Position numbers and translations under genes: made by a program. Positions 60,718 to 64,000 of a stretch of DNA of 64,000 nucleotides are shown one piece after another (position 1 is the first letter of the stretch; every line of letters starts with the position of its first letter). The DNA lies in assembly GCF_004358105.1 (NCBI RefSeq), contig NZ_SMYL01000001.1:682001-746000 (forward strand), written 5' to 3'. Below the pieces are notes generated by a model. The model was given only the letters and a program-made list of their open reading frames with translations. It made no database searches and was not told where the DNA came from. Origin of the DNA: Sapientia aquatica (GTDB lineage: Bacteria; Pseudomonadota; Gammaproteobacteria; Burkholderiales; Burkholderiaceae_D).

Positions 60718-61179
60718 ATGAGCACAGTTTGGTCTAGAGCCCAGTTATTAATCACCACCGCTTGGGTTGGCAGCTTATGGACTATCGGCTACCTCGTTGC
60801 GCCAACCTTGTTCAAAACCTTGGCCGATCAAGCACTTGCCGGCACAATTGCTGGACAACTGTTCTTCGTCGAGGCATGCCTATCACTAGTTTGTGGAATC
60901 GCTTTGCTTACTATCTGGTTTGCTCAACACCGCAGAATCCATCGCAAAATAGTTGGAATGGTGTTGTGTACCGTCGTTGGATTTTTTGCGCTACATCCAT
61001 TTATGGCCGATCTGCGCGCTGCTGGATTGTCCGACCCGGACGTGCGCTGGAAATTCGGAGCCTTGCACGGACTATCAAGTGGGTTTTATCTGATGCAAAG
61101 TATTATTGGTGCTATGCTGATTTTGGAGCTGTTAGACAATAAACCCGACGCAAAGACGAAAAAAGAGGCGGTTAATTAA
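60718..61179 (+). CDS. DUF4149 membrane protein
   Basis: A 153-residue inner-membrane protein with four hydrophobic helices: LLITTAWVGSLWTIGYLVAP, LFFVEACLSLVCGIALLTIW, VGMVLCTVVGFFALHPF and SGFYLMQSIIGAMLILELL. The HPFMADLRA and LHGLSS segments are typical of the family, whose function is unknown. ATG 60718 is the natural start; a TTG at 60703 adds only a few residues. It is found after greA in many Burkholderiales, and its stop codon lies inside a terminator hairpin. Confidence 0.88.
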   Translation: MSTVWSRAQLLITTAWVGSLWTIGYLVAPTLFKTLADQALAGTIAGQLFFVEACLSLVCGIALLTIWFAQHRRIHRKIVGMVLCTVVGFFALHPFMADLRAAGLSDPDVRWKFGALHGLSSGFYLMQSIIGAMLILELLDNKPDAKTKKEAVN

Positions 61180-61191
61180 TAACCACCTCTT
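61163..61191 (-). terminator. Terminator between DUF4149 and yhbY genes
   Basis: Stem AAGAGGCGGTTA / TAACCACCTCTT with one C/A mismatch overlaps the DUF4149 stop codon. The minus-strand side has a run of T (TTTTTTCG), so it mainly serves yhbY, but it can also act on the other strand. Confidence 0.7.
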
Positions 61192-61227
61192 CAATACTAC
61201 TTACGCTCAAAGCGCAAAGGCGCTAGA

Positions 61228-61704
61228 TCAAGAACCTTTCAACGCTGATTTTTTAGCGCTGGCTTGGCGAGGTTTAGCGCGTTTGATGTTTCCACCAGCG
61301 GTCACGCGTTCATTTCCTTTTAACATGACTTTGGAAACGGTAGGGCGTTTGGTGCCACTTGGGCTTGGCTTGACGATGGTAACTTCGCGCAATCCACCGC
61401 CAGTTTTACGTAAAACTTTTTGTGTTTTTTCTTCTTGTTTTGGTCGGAAAATAACTAACAGTTTGCCGATATGTTGAATTGGGGCGGCTTTTAAGGTCTC
61501 ACAAATTGATTCATACATCGCAATGCGCGCTTCACGATCATCGCCAAATACGCGTACTTTAATTAATCCATGCACATTTAATCCAAGATCAATTTCTTTC
61601 ATAACGCCTTCGGTCAGGCCAGCTTCACCGATCAACACGATAGGATTTAAGGCATGAGCCTCGGCGCGTAAGGCGCTACGTTCAATCGCAGTAAGTTTTA
61701 ACAT
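61228..61704 (-). CDS. yhbY: RNA-binding protein YhbY, CRM domain, with basic C-terminal extension
   Basis: YhbY is an RNA-binding protein of pre-50S ribosomal particles. The CRM domain occupies residues about 1-97 (LTAIERSALRAEAHALNPIV, then VHGLIKVRVFGDDREAR and IGKLLVIFRP). A further ~60 residues rich in Lys, Arg, Ser and Gly follow (TIVKPSPSGTKRPTVS; KRAKPRQASAKKSALKGS), absent from the ~97-residue E. coli protein. The ATG at 61704 matches the family start. It is divergent from rlmE, 46 bases away, as in other Burkholderiales. Confidence 0.93.
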   Translation of the reverse strand: MLKLTAIERSALRAEAHALNPIVLIGEAGLTEGVMKEIDLGLNVHGLIKVRVFGDDREARIAMYESICETLKAAPIQHIGKLLVIFRPKQEEKTQKVLRKTGGGLREVTIVKPSPSGTKRPTVSKVMLKGNERVTAGGNIKRAKPRQASAKKSALKGS

Positions 61705-61750
61705 ATTTACACTCTTCACTATATTCTTCTAAAGGTAGTATTTTACGCGA

Positions 61751-62386
61751 ATGGCTAAGAATAAATTCAACCAAAACTGGTTACACGATCATATAAATGA
61801 TCCTTTTGTGAAATTAGCACAACGGGAAGGCTATCGCGCGCGGGCAGTTTATAAATTAAAAGAGATCGATGAAGCCGAAAAGCTCATCAAACCGGGTCAA
61901 ATCATCGTCGATTTGGGCGCAACGCCGGGAAGTTGGTCACAATATGTACGAAATAAGTTGTCGGGGCAGGTCGGTGGTGGAATTTCTGGAGAAATATTCG
62001 CTTTGGATATGTTGCCGATGGAGCCAATCGCTGATGTGAAGTTTTTGCTGGGAGATTTTCGTGAGCAGGAAATATTGGATTTGCTGGAATCGAGCTTGCT
62101 AGGTCGTAAAGTCGATTTGGTGTTGTCCGATATGGCGCCGAACTTGTCTGGCATCCCCACGGCGGATGCGGCGAGGATTGAAGACATTATTGAACTGGCG
62201 ATTGAATTTTCTAGGGCACATTTAAAACCAAGTGGTTCTTTGTTGGTAAAATGCTTTCATGGCCCGGCTTACAACACGGTTTGGGCGCGTTTTAAAAGCG
62301 AATTCAACCAGGTTTCCTCCAAAAAGCCAAAAGCTAGTCGCGACAAGTCCTCAGAAATATTTATTCTGGGGCGTGGCTTAAAATAA
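61751..62386 (+). CDS. rlmE: 23S rRNA (uridine-2552-2'-O)-methyltransferase
   Basis: RlmE (RrmJ/FtsJ) methylates U2552 of 23S rRNA in late 50S assembly. The 211 residues contain the SAM motif [16 protein letters not shown] and the catalytic K-D-K-E set: Lys35 (VYKLKEI), Asp in [10 protein letters not shown], Lys in LLVKCFHG and Glu in [11 protein letters not shown] ~4-residue QVGGG insertion lies after the SAM motif. It precedes ftsH, the usual order. Confidence 0.96.
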   Translation: MAKNKFNQNWLHDHINDPFVKLAQREGYRARAVYKLKEIDEAEKLIKPGQIIVDLGATPGSWSQYVRNKLSGQVGGGISGEIFALDMLPMEPIADVKFLLGDFREQEILDLLESSLLGRKVDLVLSDMAPNLSGIPTADAARIEDIIELAIEFSRAHLKPSGSLLVKCFHGPAYNTVWARFKSEFNQVSSKKPKASRDKSSEIFILGRGLK

Positions 62387-62567
62387 GTTGATAAAGTAAA
62401 AATTTGTTGAATTTAACCAACTTATACTTGATAAACATTAAGCCGGCACTATATGCTGAACAATCAAGTTGGCTAATTCCGAGTAAAATATTTTAAAACC
62501 CGGCAATTTTCCGGGCGCATTGTTTTTTGTGGTTGCAAAAGACGCAATGAGTGTCTAAGGAGTTTTT

Positions 62568-64000
62568 GTGAATAATATGTTTTCTAAAGCAGCAATTTAT
62601 GTCGTTATCGCGATGGTGCTGTTCATGGTGTTTAAGCAGTTTGACGGCAAAGGATTAAATTCCGGCGGATCGACAGTTGCTTATTCTGACTTCTTAGAGC
62701 AAATCAAAGCTAAGCAATTACGTGAAGTGACGATCGAAGATCGAAATATCACTGCAGTTACCGTTGAGGGTAACAAGATTAAAACTACCGGTACTTACTT
62801 AGATCGTGGCTTGATCGGTGATTTAGTCGCTAACGGCATCAAGTTCGACGTCAAGCAAGCCGAAGAGCCATCTTTATTAGTCCAATTATTGATGTCTTGG
62901 GGGCCAATGTTGCTCCTGATCGGTGTTTGGGTATTCTTCATGCGCCAAATGCAAGGCGGCGGCAAGGGTGGGGCGTTTTCCTTCGGAAAGTCCAAAGCCC
63001 GGATGCTTGATGACACAAATAATAATGTTAGTTTCGCTGATGTCGCTGGTTGCGATGAGGCTAAAGAAGAAGTCCAAGAAATCGTCGAATTTTTGCGCGA
63101 CCCAACTAAATTCCAAAAATTAGGCGGACGTATTCCTCGTGGTGTTTTGATGGTTGGCCCTCCAGGTACGGGTAAAACACTGTTGGCGCGTGCAATTGCT
63201 GGCGAAGCTAAGGTGCCTTTCTTCACAATTTCCGGTTCTGACTTTGTCGAAATGTTCGTTGGCGTTGGTGCATCGCGGGTTCGCGACATGTTTGAGAACG
63301 CTAAAAAACATGCACCATGTATTATTTTTATCGACGAGATTGACGCTGTCGGTCGTCATCGCGGTGCCGGTATGGGTGGCGGAAACGACGAACGCGAACA
63401 AACGTTGAATCAAATGTTGGTTGAGATGGATGGCTTTGAAGCCAATTCAGGCGTCATCGTCATTGCGGCAACCAACCGCGCCGACGTGTTAGACAAAGCC
63501 TTGTTGCGCCCAGGTCGTTTTGACCGTCAAGTTACCGTTGGATTGCCAGACATTCGTGGTCGTGAGCAGATTTTGAATGTTCATATGCGCAAAGTGCCGA
63601 TTGCGCCCGATGTTAAAGCCGATATTTTGGCTCGTGGCACGCCGGGTTTCTCAGGTGCGGATTTGGCCAATTTGGTAAATGAATCTGCTTTATTCGCAGC
63701 GCGCCGTAACAAGCGCTTGGTCGAAATGCAGGATTTTGAAGACGCCAAAGATAAGATTTACATGGGTCCGGAACGGAAATCGATGGTTATGCGTGAAGAC
63801 GAGCGTCGTAACACCGCGTACCATGAATCCGGCCATGCCGTTGTAGCAAGCTTGTTGCCGAAGGCTGATCCGGTGCATAAAGTGACAATCATGCCGCGCG
63901 GTCAAGCATTAGGTTTAACTTGGCAACTTCCAGAGCACGATCAAATTAGTGGCTACAAAGATAAAATGCTCGGTGAAATCACCATTTTATTTGGTGGTCG
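62568..64000 (+). CDS. ftsH: ATP-dependent zinc metalloprotease FtsH, 3' end outside the window
   Basis: FtsH is a membrane-anchored hexameric protease that degrades misfolded membrane proteins and regulators such as LpxC and sigma-32. About 477 of an expected ~630 residues are present. In order: first membrane helix (about 8-24), periplasmic domain, second helix (about 105-125), AAA domain with Walker A GPPGTGKT (near residue 200), Walker [12 protein letters not shown] and the second region of homology [20 protein letters not shown], then the zinc site HESGH at 419-423. The start is GTG 62568 with AAGGAG five bases upstream. The gap to rlmE (181 bases) holds a small hairpin CCCGG / CCGGG at 62499-62515 with a delayed T-run, possibly the rlmE terminator. 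Confidence 0.97.
   Translation, partial: MNNMFSKAAIYVVIAMVLFMVFKQFDGKGLNSGGSTVAYSDFLEQIKAKQLREVTIEDRNITAVTVEGNKIKTTGTYLDRGLIGDLVANGIKFDVKQAEEPSLLVQLLMSWGPMLLLIGVWVFFMRQMQGGGKGGAFSFGKSKARMLDDTNNNVSFADVAGCDEAKEEVQEIVEFLRDPTKFQKLGGRIPRGVLMVGPPGTGKTLLARAIAGEAKVPFFTISGSDFVEMFVGVGASRVRDMFENAKKHAPCIIFIDEIDAVGRHRGAGMGGGNDEREQTLNQMLVEMDGFEANSGVIVIAATNRADVLDKALLRPGRFDRQVTVGLPDIRGREQILNVHMRKVPIAPDVKADILARGTPGFSGADLANLVNESALFAARRNKRLVEMQDFEDAKDKIYMGPERKSMVMREDERRNTAYHESGHAVVASLLPKADPVHKVTIMPRGQALGLTWQLPEHDQISGYKDKMLGEITILFGG

Overview
The window looks like the chromosome of a betaproteobacterium in the Burkholderiales, most likely Oxalobacteraceae or a close relative. The main clue is the gene order carA-carB-greA-DUF4149-yhbY-rlmE-ftsH at the right end. 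The ComEC, purL, homogentisate and OprO/PBP-like genes fit the same group. By eye the base composition is just under 50 % GC, low for Burkholderiales. No tRNA, rRNA, CRISPR array, insertion sequence, integrase or phage gene was found, and nearly everything is ordinary chromosomal content.

Layout. 1-5.5 kb: a 5'-truncated ABC-F ATPase (ybiT), an RsmI-like methyltransferase, an aldehyde dehydrogenase and a chemoreceptor. 6.0-10.4 kb: a fused double permease, its ATPase with an AAA-associated C-terminal domain, and a secreted GH18 chitinase, tightly spaced and probably co-transcribed. 10.4-12.4 kb: a winged-helix regulator without a receiver domain, divergent from an extremely alanine-rich protein that has its own good promoter and terminator, then a small orphan gene. 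12.8-16.7 kb: a second chemoreceptor, a dienelactone hydrolase without a canonical start codon, and a NagX/HGSNAT-like membrane acyltransferase. 16.7-20.4 kb: a LysR regulator divergent from hmgA-fahA, which complete homogentisate breakdown. 20.6-23.2 kb: a small accessory-looking patch with a DUF1311 protein, a membrane protein gene that appears frameshifted, and a DUF3667 protein. 23.4-28.2 kb: a phosphate-binding-like periplasmic protein, a porin and a large PAS-GGDEF-EAL protein.

28.5-32.6 kb: purL. 32.7-35.3 kb: the arsenic operon arsR-arsC-acr3-arsH, with a near-perfect palindrome over the arsR promoter and start. 35.4-40.5 kb: a complete MarR-regulated tripartite drug pump (outer-membrane factor, EmrA, EmrB). 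40.7-42.6 kb: Dabb protein, CurA-type reductase and GNAT acetyltransferase. 42.6-44.8 kb: a NarX/NarL-type PAS kinase and response regulator. 45.0-53.0 kb: greB, a double-domain universal stress protein, a hemerythrin-like protein lacking one iron ligand, a TatD nuclease, comEC, a TPR/ATP-grasp protein and an alpha/beta hydrolase. 53.1-55.2 kb: an M13 metallopeptidase. 55.4-64.0 kb: the carAB-greA-DUF4149, yhbY and rlmE-ftsH block, with a long leader before carA, a 60-nt inverted repeat between carB and greA, and ftsH running off the end.

Nothing here is clearly a new defence or mobile system. The most unexplained pieces are the alanine-rich protein with the receiver-less regulator, the TPR/ATP-grasp protein, the transporter-chitinase unit without a binding protein, the frameshifted membrane protein, and the RNA-level structures around carA and greA.
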